Of a stretch of 64,000 nt of DNA, positions 8,726 to 18,050 are shown in pieces. The position numbers were made by a program, and so were the translations under genes. The stretch is from positions 62,001-126,000 of the forward strand of contig CAKVMI010000004.1 of assembly GCA_934772525.1 (NCBI GenBank), given 5' to 3'. The notes beneath the pieces were generated by a model that saw only the letters and a list, made by a program, of their open reading frames with translations, had not been told where the DNA came from and made no database searches. Every line of letters starts with the position of its first letter. Position 1 is the first letter of the stretch. The DNA is from an uncultured Clostridia bacterium. Its GTDB lineage: Bacteria; Bacillota; Clostridia; Christensenellales; UBA1242.

Positions 8726-11700
8726 TTAAATATCATCATCGTCAAAATCGAATAGGTCGTCATCATTTTCGGTTCCGAATACATTTGCGGTTTCTTCATC
8801 TAAATCTAGAACTTCTTCTGTGTTAGCGTTTCCGTCTAAATCTAATTCGACTTCTTCCTTATCGTCATGTGCATTCTTGCTTGGACGCTCATCTTCGTCA
8901 TCTTCTACAAGTTCACGTAGTCCGATTTCTTCTTTATCTTCGGTTAGCACCTTAATATCTAGTGCCAAACCTTGTAATTCCTTAATTAATACTTTAAATG
9001 ATTCTGGGATTCCTGGTTCTGCAACATTTTCAGATCTTACAATACTCTCGTAAGTCTTAGTTCTACCAACAATATCATCAGATTTAACTGTAAGCATTTC
9101 TTGTAGAACATTTGCTGCACCATACGCTTCAAGCGCCCAAACTTCCATTTCACCAAATCTCTGACCACCAAATTGAGTTTTACCACCCAAAGGTTGTTGA
9201 GTTACTAGTGAGTAAGGACCGGTTGAACGAGCGTGCATCTTATCATCTACCAAGTGGTTAAGTTTTAACATATACATAACACCAACAGTCATTGGGTTTG
9301 GTAGTTTTTCACCCGTTCTACCATCGTATAAGTCAACCTTACCATCAGGTCTTAATCCATTCTTAACTAATAGTTCTTGAATTTCATCTGCGGTTGCACA
9401 ATCAAAAATTGGAGTAGCAACCTTCCAACCCATATGTCTTGCAACCATACCTAAATGTACTTCTAGCAACTGTCCTACATTCATACGAGAAGGAACACCC
9501 ATAGGGTTTAATAGAATTTGAATTGGAGTACCATCTGCAAGGAAAGGCATATCTGCTTGTGGTAAAATTCTTGAAACGACACCTTTATTACCGTGTCTAC
9601 CAGACATCTTATCACCGACACTCATCTTTCTCTTTTGTGCAATATAAACTCTTACAAGTTTGTTAACACCAGTACTTAATTCATCTTTATTTTCACGAGT
9701 TAGTATCTTAACGTCTACAACTATACCACCTTCACCATGTTGAACACGCAAAGATGTATCTCTAACTTCTCTAGCCTTTTCACCAAAAATTGCTCTTAAT
9801 AATCTTTCTTCCGGAGTTAGTTCGGTTTCGCCCTTTGGAGTAACCTTACCTACCAAAATATCACCCGGAACAACTTCCGCACCAATTCTTACAATACCAT
9901 TTGCGTCTAGGTCTTTTAAAGCATCATCGCCGACATTTGGAATGTCACGAGTAATGTCTTCTGGACCAAGTTTGGTATCTCTACAATCTATTTCATATTC
10001 TTCAATATGAACACTTGTCAAAATATCTTCTTTAACTATTTCATCTGAAATAAGAACAGCATCTTCGAAGTTATAACCTTCCCATGGCATATAAGCAATT
10101 AGGATATTTTTACCTACTGAAAGTTCGCCACCGTTAATTGCAGGACCATCAGCTAAAACTTCACCCTTCTTTACCTTATCACCATGATTTACTATTGGGT
10201 GTTGCTTCATACAAGTACCTTGGTTAGATCTTTGATAAGCAGTTAGTAAATACTCATCTTCTTCACCATTTTTTCTTGTAACTACAATTCTATCACTAGA
10301 AACGTAAGAAATAACACCATCATTCTTTGCAACTACAACTGCACCGCTATCTACTGCAATTTTGTGTTCCATACCGGTTGCTACTATTGGAGCTTCGGTC
10401 TTTAATAGAGGAACTGCTTGACGTTGTTGGTTAGAAGCAACAAGTGCACGTACGCAGTCATCACTACCAAGGAATGGAACTAGAGTTGTTGCGACTGAGA
10501 ATATTTGCTTTGGAGAAACATCCATATAATCAACTTGACTTGCAGGTAATTCTACGATTTCTTCTTTTCTTCTGCAAATTACTCTCTTATTTTTAAATGT
10601 ATTATCTTCATTTAAAGGTTCGTTTGCGTTTGCTACAACAAAACGATCTTCTCTATCAGCTGTCATGTATTCAACTTCATCAGTTACTACACCAGTTTCT
10701 TTATTTACTTTTCTATATGGAGCCATCAAGAAACCATATTCGTTAATTTTTGTGTATGCTGCAAGCGAGTTAACCAAACCGATATTTTGACCTTCTGGAG
10801 TTTCGTTAGGACAAAGTCTTCCATAGTGAGTGTAGTGTACGTCACGCACTTCAAAGCCCGCTCTTTCTCTACTCAATCCACCAGGTCCTAAAGTTGTAAG
10901 TCTTCTTTTGTGTGTTAATGAAGCAATTGGGTTAATCTGTTCCATAAACTGTGACATTTGTGAAGAACCAAAGAATTCTCTAATAGAACTTGATACAGGT
11001 CTTACATTAATTAATGATGTTGGGCTAACTTCATTAATGTTTTGAACTTGCATTCTTTCTCTTATAACTCTTTCAAGTCTTGCCATACCAATAAAGAATT
11101 GGTTTTGTAATAGTTCGCCTACAGTTTTAACACGTCTGTTACCTAAGTGGTCGACATCATCATATGAACCTATGCCTTCACTTAAAGACAAGTGATAGTT
11201 TATTGCAGAAAGTACATCATCTAGTACCAAGTGCTTTCCTACTAGTAAGTCTGCATTTGCTCTAATAACTTCCTTTCTTTCTTCTGGGGTTTTGCAGTCC
11301 TTAATTAGTTCATTTAAGGTAACTACATTAACCATTCCATTAATTTCAACTTCTTTTGGGTCAATATTTAAGTATTTATCTAGTTCTACTCGGTTATTAC
11401 CCATAACCTTAAACTCGCCCTTCTTAGTTTTTACATAAACTTCATTAACGCCAGCGTTTTGCAATTTCCATGCATCGTCTAAATTTAAAATTTCTCCTGC
11501 TTTTGCTAATGTTTTTCCATTTAAAACTACATCACGAGCAATAGTTAAATTTTCAATTCTATTTGCTACAGATAACTTTTGGTTAAACTTGTATCTACCA
11601 ACTTTACTTACATCATAACGTCTTGAGTTATAGAATAGATTTCTTATATAACGCTTGATAGCTTTTAGGTTTAGTACTTCACCTGGACGAAGTCTTTTAG

Positions 11701-12454
11701 ATAGTTCAATTAACGCTTCATCTTCGGACTTAGTTACATCCTTTTCAAGAGTCTTTTTAATAACTGGGTGGTTATCAAAAATATTTAAGATTTCTTCGTC
11801 TGTACCTAATCCTAAACCTCTAAGTAGTACACTTGCAACAAGTTTTCTTGTTCTATCAATGTGTACCCACAAAACACCATTGGTATCTTCTTCAAATTCT
11901 AGCCATGCTCCACGTGCTGGCATAATATCGGTTTCGATAACAAAGTTACCTGTTTTGTTAACCCCTTGCTTACAGTAAACACCTGGACTTCTTACAAGTT
12001 GGCTAACGACCGCTCTTTCGGCACCATTAATAATAAATGATCCGTTTTCCGTCATCATAGGTATATCACCCATGTAAACTTCTTGGTCTACTACTTCTCC
12101 CGTTTCCTTATAAACAAGTCTAACCTTAACTTTTAGAGGAACTGCATAAGTTGCATCACGCATTTTGCACTCCCTTTCAGAATACTTAGGTTCTCCGTCT
12201 AGTGAGTGATCCAAAAAGTAAAGTTCAATTCGGCTATCCTCAGTATCTCCTTCTTCTCTGTTCATGTTAAGGTTGTCTGAATCAGAAATAGGAGAGAAAT
12301 CTCTTAAAACTTCCTTAATACCATCGGTAATAAAATGGTTAAAAGAGTCTTTTGGAATCTCCACAAAGTATGGATTATCAAGGACTTCTTTCATGTGACC
12401 AAAAGTCTTCCTTTCATGTTTTCCATACATCTTAGATTCTACATTAACTGCCAT
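8726..12454 (-). CDS. rpoB: DNA-directed RNA polymerase subunit beta
   Basis: Second catalytic subunit of RNA polymerase, forming the active site with beta'. Recognisable regions include the fork/rifampicin region FFGSSQMSQFMEQINP and THKRRLTTLGPGGLSRERAG (about residues 496-530), KRKMSVGDKMSGRHGNKGVV and FGGQRFGEMEVWALEAYGAA near the end. Length 1242 residues, followed by a strongly acidic tail ending DDDLFDFDDDDI. The start follows AAAGGAGAA. The gene has its own TTGACA/TAAAAT promoter and a leader of roughly 190 bases with an early terminator-like hairpin; rplJ-rplL are not upstream. Several rifampicin-pocket positions carry uncommon residues (see findings). Confidence 0.99.
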   Translation of the reverse strand: MAVNVESKMYGKHERKTFGHMKEVLDNPYFVEIPKDSFNHFITDGIKEVLRDFSPISDSDNLNMNREEGDTEDSRIELYFLDHSLDGEPKYSERECKMRDATYAVPLKVKVRLVYKETGEVVDQEVYMGDIPMMTENGSFIINGAERAVVSQLVRSPGVYCKQGVNKTGNFVIETDIMPARGAWLEFEEDTNGVLWVHIDRTRKLVASVLLRGLGLGTDEEILNIFDNHPVIKKTLEKDVTKSEDEALIELSKRLRPGEVLNLKAIKRYIRNLFYNSRRYDVSKVGRYKFNQKLSVANRIENLTIARDVVLNGKTLAKAGEILNLDDAWKLQNAGVNEVYVKTKKGEFKVMGNNRVELDKYLNIDPKEVEINGMVNVVTLNELIKDCKTPEERKEVIRANADLLVGKHLVLDDVLSAINYHLSLSEGIGSYDDVDHLGNRRVKTVGELLQNQFFIGMARLERVIRERMQVQNINEVSPTSLINVRPVSSSIREFFGSSQMSQFMEQINPIASLTHKRRLTTLGPGGLSRERAGFEVRDVHYTHYGRLCPNETPEGQNIGLVNSLAAYTKINEYGFLMAPYRKVNKETGVVTDEVEYMTADREDRFVVANANEPLNEDNTFKNKRVICRRKEEIVELPASQVDYMDVSPKQIFSVATTLVPFLGSDDCVRALVASNQQRQAVPLLKTEAPIVATGMEHKIAVDSGAVVVAKNDGVISYVSSDRIVVTRKNGEEDEYLLTAYQRSNQGTCMKQHPIVNHGDKVKKGEVLADGPAINGGELSVGKNILIAYMPWEGYNFEDAVLISDEIVKEDILTSVHIEEYEIDCRDTKLGPEDITRDIPNVGDDALKDLDANGIVRIGAEVVPGDILVGKVTPKGETELTPEERLLRAIFGEKAREVRDTSLRVQHGEGGIVVDVKILTRENKDELSTGVNKLVRVYIAQKRKMSVGDKMSGRHGNKGVVSRILPQADMPFLADGTPIQILLNPMGVPSRMNVGQLLEVHLGMVARHMGWKVATPIFDCATADEIQELLVKNGLRPDGKVDLYDGRTGEKLPNPMTVGVMYMLKLNHLVDDKMHARSTGPYSLVTQQPLGGKTQFGGQRFGEMEVWALEAYGAANVLQEMLTVKSDDIVGRTKTYESIVRSENVAEPGIPESFKVLIKELQGLALDIKVLTEDKEEIGLRELVEDDEDERPSKNAHDDKEEVELDLDGNANTEEVLDLDEETANVFGTENDDDLFDFDDDDI

Positions 12455-12642
12455 TTTTTGTTCTCCTTTTAAAATATCGTGAAAATCGCTTGACTTTGGA
12501 AACGTGTCTGCGTTATCATTTAACTACAGATGGAGAGATCGACCATTGCTTGTGGCAAATTGTGCAACACGAATCAAAAATATTAAGTTGTGCTGAAAAA
12601 AATTGCCTACTTGCGAAATAGGCATTTTTCCGTTTTAGTACC
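12455..12642 (-). promoter_or_regulatory. rpoB 5' leader with attenuator-like hairpin
   Basis: Untranslated leader between the predicted rpoB start of transcription (near 12641) and the ribosome-binding site. At 12595-12628 the minus strand forms AAAAATGCCTA / TAGGCA-A-TTTTTTT, a hairpin followed directly by a T tract, which has the form of an intrinsic terminator only about 15 bases after the predicted transcript start. The remaining ~120 bases show no clear reading frame. Whether it attenuates rpoBC is inference. Confidence 0.6.
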
Positions 12643-12647
12643 CTTGT

Positions 12648-12676
12648 ATTTTACAATAATTATTTCACTTTGTCAA
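12648..12676 (-). promoter_or_regulatory. SigA promoter of rpoBC
   Basis: Minus strand TTGACA (12671-12676), a 17-base spacer and TAAAAT (12648-12653): a perfect -35 and near-perfect -10 with ideal spacing. Confidence 0.85.
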
Positions 12677-12697
12677 CACATTTATAAAAATAATAAT

Positions 12698-12731
12698 AAA
12701 AGTTTCCGATAACATTTTGTCGGAAACTTTT
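12698..12731 (-). terminator. Intrinsic terminator of the ABC exporter operon
   Basis: Inverted repeat AAAGTTTCCGA / TCGGAAACTTT with a short loop and a T-rich tail on the minus strand, 30 bases past the end of the second exporter gene. It separates that operon from the rpoB promoter. Confidence 0.85.
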
Positions 12732-12760
12732 TTGTTTTGTCTTTTGTTGTAAATTTGAAT

Positions 12761-14566
12761 TTATTTCGTAATTTTTTTCATTCTTAAAAATTGGCTATTG
12801 TAAAGATTATAGTAAAAACCTTTCTTTTTAAGCAATTCATCGTGGGTTCCCTGCTCTATTATGTTACCCTTATTCATAACCAAAATTATATCTGCATTTT
12901 TGATTGTAGACAATCTATGTGCAACCATAAAACAAGTCCTACCTTCCATTAGTGTTGCAAAAGCATCTTGAATTTTCATTTCTGTACGAGTATCAATATT
13001 ACTTGTCGCTTCATCCAAAATTAAAATTGAAGGTTTGGTCAACATAATTCTTGCAATACAAATTAGTTGCTTTTGACCTTGCGAAACATTATTTCCACCT
13101 TCTGTTACAATCGTATCATATTTTTTAGGTAATTTCTCAATAAAGTCATGTGCCCCAGCAAGTTTTGATGCTTCAACAATTTCTTCCATTGTCGCATTTT
13201 GCTTACCATATGCAATATTGTCTTTTATAGTTCCACTAAACAACCAACTTTCTTGCAATACCATACCAAATTTATTTCTAAGACTTGCCCTTGTAACTCC
13301 CCTAATATCTTGCCCAGACACTTTAATTGCACCACCAGTTACATCATAAAAACGCATAATTAGATTAATAAATGTAGTTTTACCACAACCCGTTGGCCCT
13401 ACTATTGCAACCTTTTGCCCGCTTTTAACTTCCAAATTAAAGTCTTGTATTAATTTTACTTTTGGAGAGTATGAAAAATCTACATGTTCGATAGAAACTG
13501 TGCCATCACAAAATGACAATTCCGCATTGTTTTCATCACTAATTTCTTCAGGCTCATCTAACACTTCAAAAATTCTTTTTACGCTGGCAAACGACGCTTG
13601 AAGTTCGGTAATTTCGTTACTTATTTCATCAAAAGGCTTACCATAACTATTTGAATAAGACAAAAAACTACTTATAGTACCTATTGAAATTTTACCATCT
13701 AAAGCAAGTAGTGCACCGAAAAATCCTACAGCAACATAAACAAATCCATTTACAAATCTTGTTAATGGCGGTGCTAAAAATGAATAAAACTTAGCTTTTT
13801 CAGATACAACGGTTAGTTTATCATTTATTTTATCATAAGATTCAATAGATTGAGTTTCGTGATTAAAGGCTTTTACAACTCTTTGACTACCTATAAGCTC
13901 TTCTAAATAACCGCTCATATCACCAGTAGACTTTGCCTGTTCGGTAAACAACGCATTCGCTTTTTTTGCAATTATGTAAGAAGCAATCAGAGACATTGGG
14001 GTAATTACCGCTATAACTATTGCAATACTTACATTTAAAAGAAGCATACAAATAAGCGTACCAATAATAGTAAAAATACCACTAGATACCGAAATAATTG
14101 CCTCCACCATACCATCGGTCATTATTTCTACATCGTTAATCATTCGATTTAACAAATCGCCATGGGTAGTTCCATCTACAAATTTTATTGGCACCGTTTC
14201 TATTTTTTCAAAGAATTTCTCACGAATGGTTTCGCTTGTTTTGTAGCAATACATATTCGCGTATAAATTATATAGCCACGTAAATAATAAATTTACAACA
14301 CTAATACCAGCAAGCAACAATATATTTTCAACAAGTTTTGGAGTGTTTACATTGCCAACCCCTATAACGCAATCAATGCTTTTACCTATATATATAGGAA
14401 TTAACAAGTCTAAAATGTTTCCTATTATCATAAAAAATAATGCTAACAACAATAACGACTTATGAACCCCAGCATATTTTATAGAGTGTTTATAAAGACT
14501 TAAGTTTTCTTTAACACTTGCATGCTTTGCTTGTGTTTTATTTTTTAACTTAGTATTCTTTTTCAT
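12761..14566 (-). CDS. ABC exporter half-transporter, ATPase-competent subunit
   Basis: Membrane-spanning half-transporter with about six membrane helices (residues ~35-330) and a C-terminal ATP-binding domain: Walker A GPTGCGKTT, signature VSQGQKQL, Walker B ILILDEATSNID with the catalytic Glu, and H-loop MVAHRLS. The signature VSQGQ is the variant usual in the partner that keeps the active Walker B. It overlaps the preceding half-transporter by four bases (ATGA), so the two are translationally coupled and form a heterodimer of the TM287/288 or BmrCD kind. Substrate is unknown; such pairs export drugs, lipids or peptides. 601 residues with a lysine-rich N-terminal extension. Confidence 0.93.
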   Translation of the reverse strand: MKKNTKLKNKTQAKHASVKENLSLYKHSIKYAGVHKSLLLLALFFMIIGNILDLLIPIYIGKSIDCVIGVGNVNTPKLVENILLLAGISVVNLLFTWLYNLYANMYCYKTSETIREKFFEKIETVPIKFVDGTTHGDLLNRMINDVEIMTDGMVEAIISVSSGIFTIIGTLICMLLLNVSIAIVIAVITPMSLIASYIIAKKANALFTEQAKSTGDMSGYLEELIGSQRVVKAFNHETQSIESYDKINDKLTVVSEKAKFYSFLAPPLTRFVNGFVYVAVGFFGALLALDGKISIGTISSFLSYSNSYGKPFDEISNEITELQASFASVKRIFEVLDEPEEISDENNAELSFCDGTVSIEHVDFSYSPKVKLIQDFNLEVKSGQKVAIVGPTGCGKTTFINLIMRFYDVTGGAIKVSGQDIRGVTRASLRNKFGMVLQESWLFSGTIKDNIAYGKQNATMEEIVEASKLAGAHDFIEKLPKKYDTIVTEGGNNVSQGQKQLICIARIMLTKPSILILDEATSNIDTRTEMKIQDAFATLMEGRTCFMVAHRLSTIKNADIILVMNKGNIIEQGTHDELLKKKGFYYNLYNSQFLRMKKITK

Positions 14567-16314
14567 TTCTTTCCACCCCCTACATCACTTGGCTTTTCTT
14601 CAGGGTTTTGTGAGTAATAAATTTCTTGATAAACGGTACAAGATTTTAATAGCTTCTCGTGACTTCCTATACCCATAATATTACCATTATCTAGAACAAT
14701 AATTTTATCAGCGTTCATTAAAGCCGTTGCTCTTTGCGACACAATAACCACCGTGCTATTATATAAACTTGTACTGATAGCCTTCCTTAATGATGCATCC
14801 GTTGCAAAATCTAATGCCGAACTTGAATCATCTAGTATAATAATTTTAGGGTTTCCAACCAACGCTCTCGCTATTGTTAGACGTTGACGTTGACCACCTG
14901 AAAAATTACTACCACCACGTAAAACCTTATGATCCAAAAAATCCGGCAATTCTCTAACAAAGTCATACGCTTGTGCAATCTTTAATGCTTTTATTATCTC
15001 TTCATCGGTGGCATCTTCCTTTCGCCAGCACATATTGTCACGAAGTGTTCCTTCAAACAATACTGGATTTTGCGGAACAATACCAACTATTTTTCTCAAT
15101 TCATGTAATCTTATTTTTTTTACATTAACATCATCAATAAGCACTGCACCACTGCTAACATCATAAAATCTAGGAATAAGATTTACAATACTAGACTTAC
15201 CAGAGCCCGTACCACCAATAATACCTAAAATCTGTCCAGCACCAACCGTAACACTTAATCCATTTACAACATTCTTTACACTATTATAAGAAAAATTAAC
15301 ATTTTTAAATTCTATTTTTCCTTCAGCGGTTTCATAGGTTAATGGTGATGGATTTTTGTCATCGCCTATTGTATTTTTAGTAGCGAAGACTTCAGAAACT
15401 CTTTTTATTGACGCACCTGTTCTTGTGTATATTATAATAAGTCTTGCAATAACCACAAGTGCAGCCGAAATAGTTGTAAGATAATTAATAAACGCCAATA
15501 AATTACCCGTTGTAATAGATCCTACATTAACTTCCAAACTACCAAACCAAATTATTGCAATAATAGAGAAATTCACTACAACCGAAATTAAAGGTTGCAA
15601 TAGCGAAGCCGCTTTTGCAATACTCATATTTGTTTTTGTAAACTCTTTATTGGTTTGATCAAACCTTTTAGTTTCATATGCTTGTTTATTAAACGCTCTT
15701 ACTACCCTTACGCTATCTAAGTTATCTCTTGCAACATTAGTAACATTATCCAGTTTAGTTTTCAGTTCTACATATCTTGGGTTGTTTCGTTTCATAATTA
15801 ACAAAACTATCAATAATATTATTGGTGACATTACCAAAAATATTAGAGCCAATCTCCACTCTATAATAGAAACCATTATGAGCGAACCAATAATTAAAAA
15901 TGGCGCACGTGCAACATTTCTTATAGTCATACCAACAGCCACACCAATCTGGTCAACATCGTGCACAATTCTATTAGTTAAGGTAACCGTTGAAAATTTA
16001 TCCAGTTCGGCATGAGATAAAGTATTAATGTGAGCAAAGCAATCATGTCTAATATCTTTGCATACACCCATCTGTGCAAGGGACGAACACTTTTGACAAA
16101 TTACAGTAAAGCAAAAACTTACTAAATTCAGCACACAAATAAAACCACACATCGTATAAATGTATGTTCGGTCATTATTTGCAATACCCGTATCTATTAC
16201 CATTGCCATTATAAATGGAGTAATAATATCCGATGCGGTTTCTAGAGCCTTGAATATTGGCCCTAAAATCATATATAATTTATATTTACCTAAGTAGTTT
16301 TTTAATTTAAACAT
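14563..16314 (-). CDS. ABC exporter half-transporter with degenerate nucleotide site
   Basis: First gene of the exporter pair, 583 residues: six membrane helices, then Walker A GGTGSGKSS, signature FSGGQRQR, Walker B IIILDDSSSALD and switch region VIVSQRATAL. The Glu after Walker B is replaced by Asp and the H-loop His by Gln. This combination marks the degenerate (non-hydrolysing) site of heterodimeric exporters and shows that the gene works with its neighbour rather than as a homodimer. The start has only a weak site (GGAA) although an extended -10 promoter lies upstream. No regulator gene is adjacent. Substrate unknown. Confidence 0.93.
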   Translation of the reverse strand: MFKLKNYLGKYKLYMILGPIFKALETASDIITPFIMAMVIDTGIANNDRTYIYTMCGFICVLNLVSFCFTVICQKCSSLAQMGVCKDIRHDCFAHINTLSHAELDKFSTVTLTNRIVHDVDQIGVAVGMTIRNVARAPFLIIGSLIMVSIIEWRLALIFLVMSPIILLIVLLIMKRNNPRYVELKTKLDNVTNVARDNLDSVRVVRAFNKQAYETKRFDQTNKEFTKTNMSIAKAASLLQPLISVVVNFSIIAIIWFGSLEVNVGSITTGNLLAFINYLTTISAALVVIARLIIIYTRTGASIKRVSEVFATKNTIGDDKNPSPLTYETAEGKIEFKNVNFSYNSVKNVVNGLSVTVGAGQILGIIGGTGSGKSSIVNLIPRFYDVSSGAVLIDDVNVKKIRLHELRKIVGIVPQNPVLFEGTLRDNMCWRKEDATDEEIIKALKIAQAYDFVRELPDFLDHKVLRGGSNFSGGQRQRLTIARALVGNPKIIILDDSSSALDFATDASLRKAISTSLYNSTVVIVSQRATALMNADKIIVLDNGNIMGIGSHEKLLKSCTVYQEIYYSQNPEEKPSDVGGGKK

Positions 16315-16353
16315 TTATCATTCCAATTTTTTTATGATTATTCCCCTTATTAG

Positions 16354-16381
16354 ATTATACCATAATGAATAACATCTTCAA
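16354..16381 (-). promoter_or_regulatory. Putative promoter of the ABC exporter pair
   Basis: Minus strand TTGAAG (16376-16381), 16-base spacer, TATAAT (16354-16359) preceded by TGG, about 40 bases before the first half-transporter gene. Confidence 0.65.
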
Positions 16382-16427
16382 AATTCTTTTAAGGTATAAA
16401 AGCTAAAAATTTTATCATAATTATTAT

Positions 16428-16655
16428 ATGATTAAATATATTCAGGTGATTGCAAAATTTTTAGAAAACGGCGAAGTTATTCCGTTATCTTTATTTTGGG
16501 AGAATGGCAAAGAATATATTATTGATAAGGTAATCTCTAAAAAAAATCTTGCCAGCACCAAAGGTGGCGGTGTTGGCATTCGCTATGAAGTTAAAATAAA
16601 ATCGCAGACCAAATTTTTATTTTTACATGAATACACTTGGTTTGTGGAAATATAA
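16428..16655 (+). CDS. Small conserved protein of unknown function
   Basis: 75-residue protein beginning MIKYIQVIAKFLENGEVIPL and ending HEYTWFVEI. The pattern (IxVxAKFxxxGxxxPLxxxWENG, GGGxGxRYxVKI, a Phe/Tyr-rich FLFLHEYTWFVEI) resembles, from memory, short uncharacterised clostridial proteins that probably fold as a small beta barrel. It has no signal peptide or membrane segment. No strong Shine-Dalgarno site is visible before the ATG. It ends nine bases from the end of dinB on the other strand. I judge it real from its composition and remembered likeness, but cannot assign a function. Confidence 0.65.
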   Translation: MIKYIQVIAKFLENGEVIPLSLFWENGKEYIIDKVISKKNLASTKGGGVGIRYEVKIKSQTKFLFLHEYTWFVEI

Positions 16656-16663
16656 ATTTGATA

Positions 16664-17908
16664 CTATTTTTTAATTATCCCGTCTAAAGTATGAGATGTA
16701 ATATTTGCTCCATTTACTTCTATATCTTGCATTCTTTTATCTACTATCGTAAGCGCCCTAGAAACCGACCGCCTACCAAATCTTCTTCTTATATTTTCAA
16801 TAGCACAATCTAGTTTTTGTTGTTTTTCGCATTCTTTTTGATCTAACCCAATTAACAATTGTTCTTGCTGAACAAAGTTACATACCGAAACTCCAATACC
16901 CCTAACTCTATTGATAGAACTAAAGTTATCTTCAAAACATTTTATCGCCGTTTTTGCAATAACATTACTAAGATTTGTCGGAACACCAAAAGCAACCTGT
17001 TTTGCAAACCGCTCCAAACTATTATCAATTACCATTAAGTGAAGAGTCTTCGCTTTTCCAACTGCATGCTTTTTCATTCTATAAGATACGCTTTCAGACA
17101 AAATATATATTAGAGCTTTTATGTCTTCCAAATTGTCTAAATCTCTGTAATAGGTGACACTATTACCTACCGACTTCATCTCACTGCCTTCACCGTATTT
17201 TAATACCGGACTATTATCCAATCCATTTGCATAGGCATAAAGCATTTCGCCCCATTTGCCAAGTTTCGCTTTTAAAATTTCGACATCAAATTTTGCAATT
17301 GCACCTATTGTCCAAATTCCGAGTGAATTTAATTTCTTTTCGGTTTTCTTACCTACATACAAAAGAGCATTTATTGGCAATTTCCATACTATATCTTTGT
17401 AATTTTCCCGACTAATTACACTAACTGCGTCGGGCTTTTTTAAATCGGATCCAAGCTTTGCAAATATCTTATTAAAACTAACACCTATTGAAACTGTTAG
17501 TCCTATTTCATTTTTTATTCTCTCCCTAATTGTGTTTGCAAGTTTTTCAGCCCCACCAAAAAGTTTTACACTTTCTGTCACATCAAGCCATGCTTCATCT
17601 ATTCCAAAACTTTCAACTCTATCTGTATATTCATAATAAATTTGCTTTACTAATCTTGAATACTTTAAATATAAATCATGATTTGCAACTACTTCTTGTA
17701 AATTTGGAACTAATTTTTCAGCTTCAAAAAGGGTCATTCCCGTTTTTATACCGGCTTCTTTAGCAATATAATTTTTTGCCAAGACTATACCGTGTCGGTC
17801 TTCTATTTTTCCACAAACGACTACTGGCAAGCCCTGCAATTCAGGTCTCACCAAACATTCACAACTTGCATAAAAGTTGTTTAAGTCAGAATGAAATATC
17901 ACCGACAT
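16664..17908 (-). CDS. dinB: Y-family DNA polymerase IV
   Basis: Error-prone translesion polymerase. The N-terminal catalytic motif FHSDLNNFYASCE supplies the first acidic residue and ESFGIDEAWLD (about residues 101-111) the SxDE pair; LTVSIGVSFNKIFAKLGSDLKKP is the conserved palm stretch, followed by thumb/HhH (LLYVGKKTEKKLNSLGI) and the little-finger domain. 414 residues. The C-terminus shows no clear beta-clamp pentapeptide. The start follows AAAGGAG. A TTGAAA/TAAAAT promoter and a LexA-box-like GAACAAATGTTT lie upstream, so SOS induction is plausible. Confidence 0.93.
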   Translation of the reverse strand: MSVIFHSDLNNFYASCECLVRPELQGLPVVVCGKIEDRHGIVLAKNYIAKEAGIKTGMTLFEAEKLVPNLQEVVANHDLYLKYSRLVKQIYYEYTDRVESFGIDEAWLDVTESVKLFGGAEKLANTIRERIKNEIGLTVSIGVSFNKIFAKLGSDLKKPDAVSVISRENYKDIVWKLPINALLYVGKKTEKKLNSLGIWTIGAIAKFDVEILKAKLGKWGEMLYAYANGLDNSPVLKYGEGSEMKSVGNSVTYYRDLDNLEDIKALIYILSESVSYRMKKHAVGKAKTLHLMVIDNSLERFAKQVAFGVPTNLSNVIAKTAIKCFEDNFSSINRVRGIGVSVCNFVQQEQLLIGLDQKECEKQQKLDCAIENIRRRFGRRSVSRALTIVDKRMQDIEVNGANITSHTLDGIIKK

Positions 17909-17939
17909 AGTTTAATTCTTCTCCTTTAAAGCATCTTTA

Positions 17940-17988
17940 ATTTTACCATTTATTGTACCAATTTTCAAGCAATATCAAACATTTGTTC
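17940..17988 (-). promoter_or_regulatory. dinB promoter with LexA-like box
   Basis: Minus strand TTGAAA (17963-17968), 17-base spacer and TAAAAT (17940-17945) with upstream TGG. Eight bases beyond the -35 lies GAACAAATGTTT (17977-17988), matching the Gram-positive LexA half-sites GAAC-N4-GTTC at seven of eight positions. Confidence 0.6.
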
Positions 17989-18004
17989 TAATTATTAAGT
18001 AAAA

Positions 18005-18037
18005 AAATACTACAAGCATATTTTACTTGTAGTATTT
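18005..18037 (-). terminator. Intrinsic terminator of the long mfd operon
   Basis: AAATACTACAAG / CTTGTAGTATTT hairpin followed by a T tract on the minus strand, 14 bases after the foldase stop. Confidence 0.88.
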
Positions 18038-18050
18038 GGTTTTTATTTAA

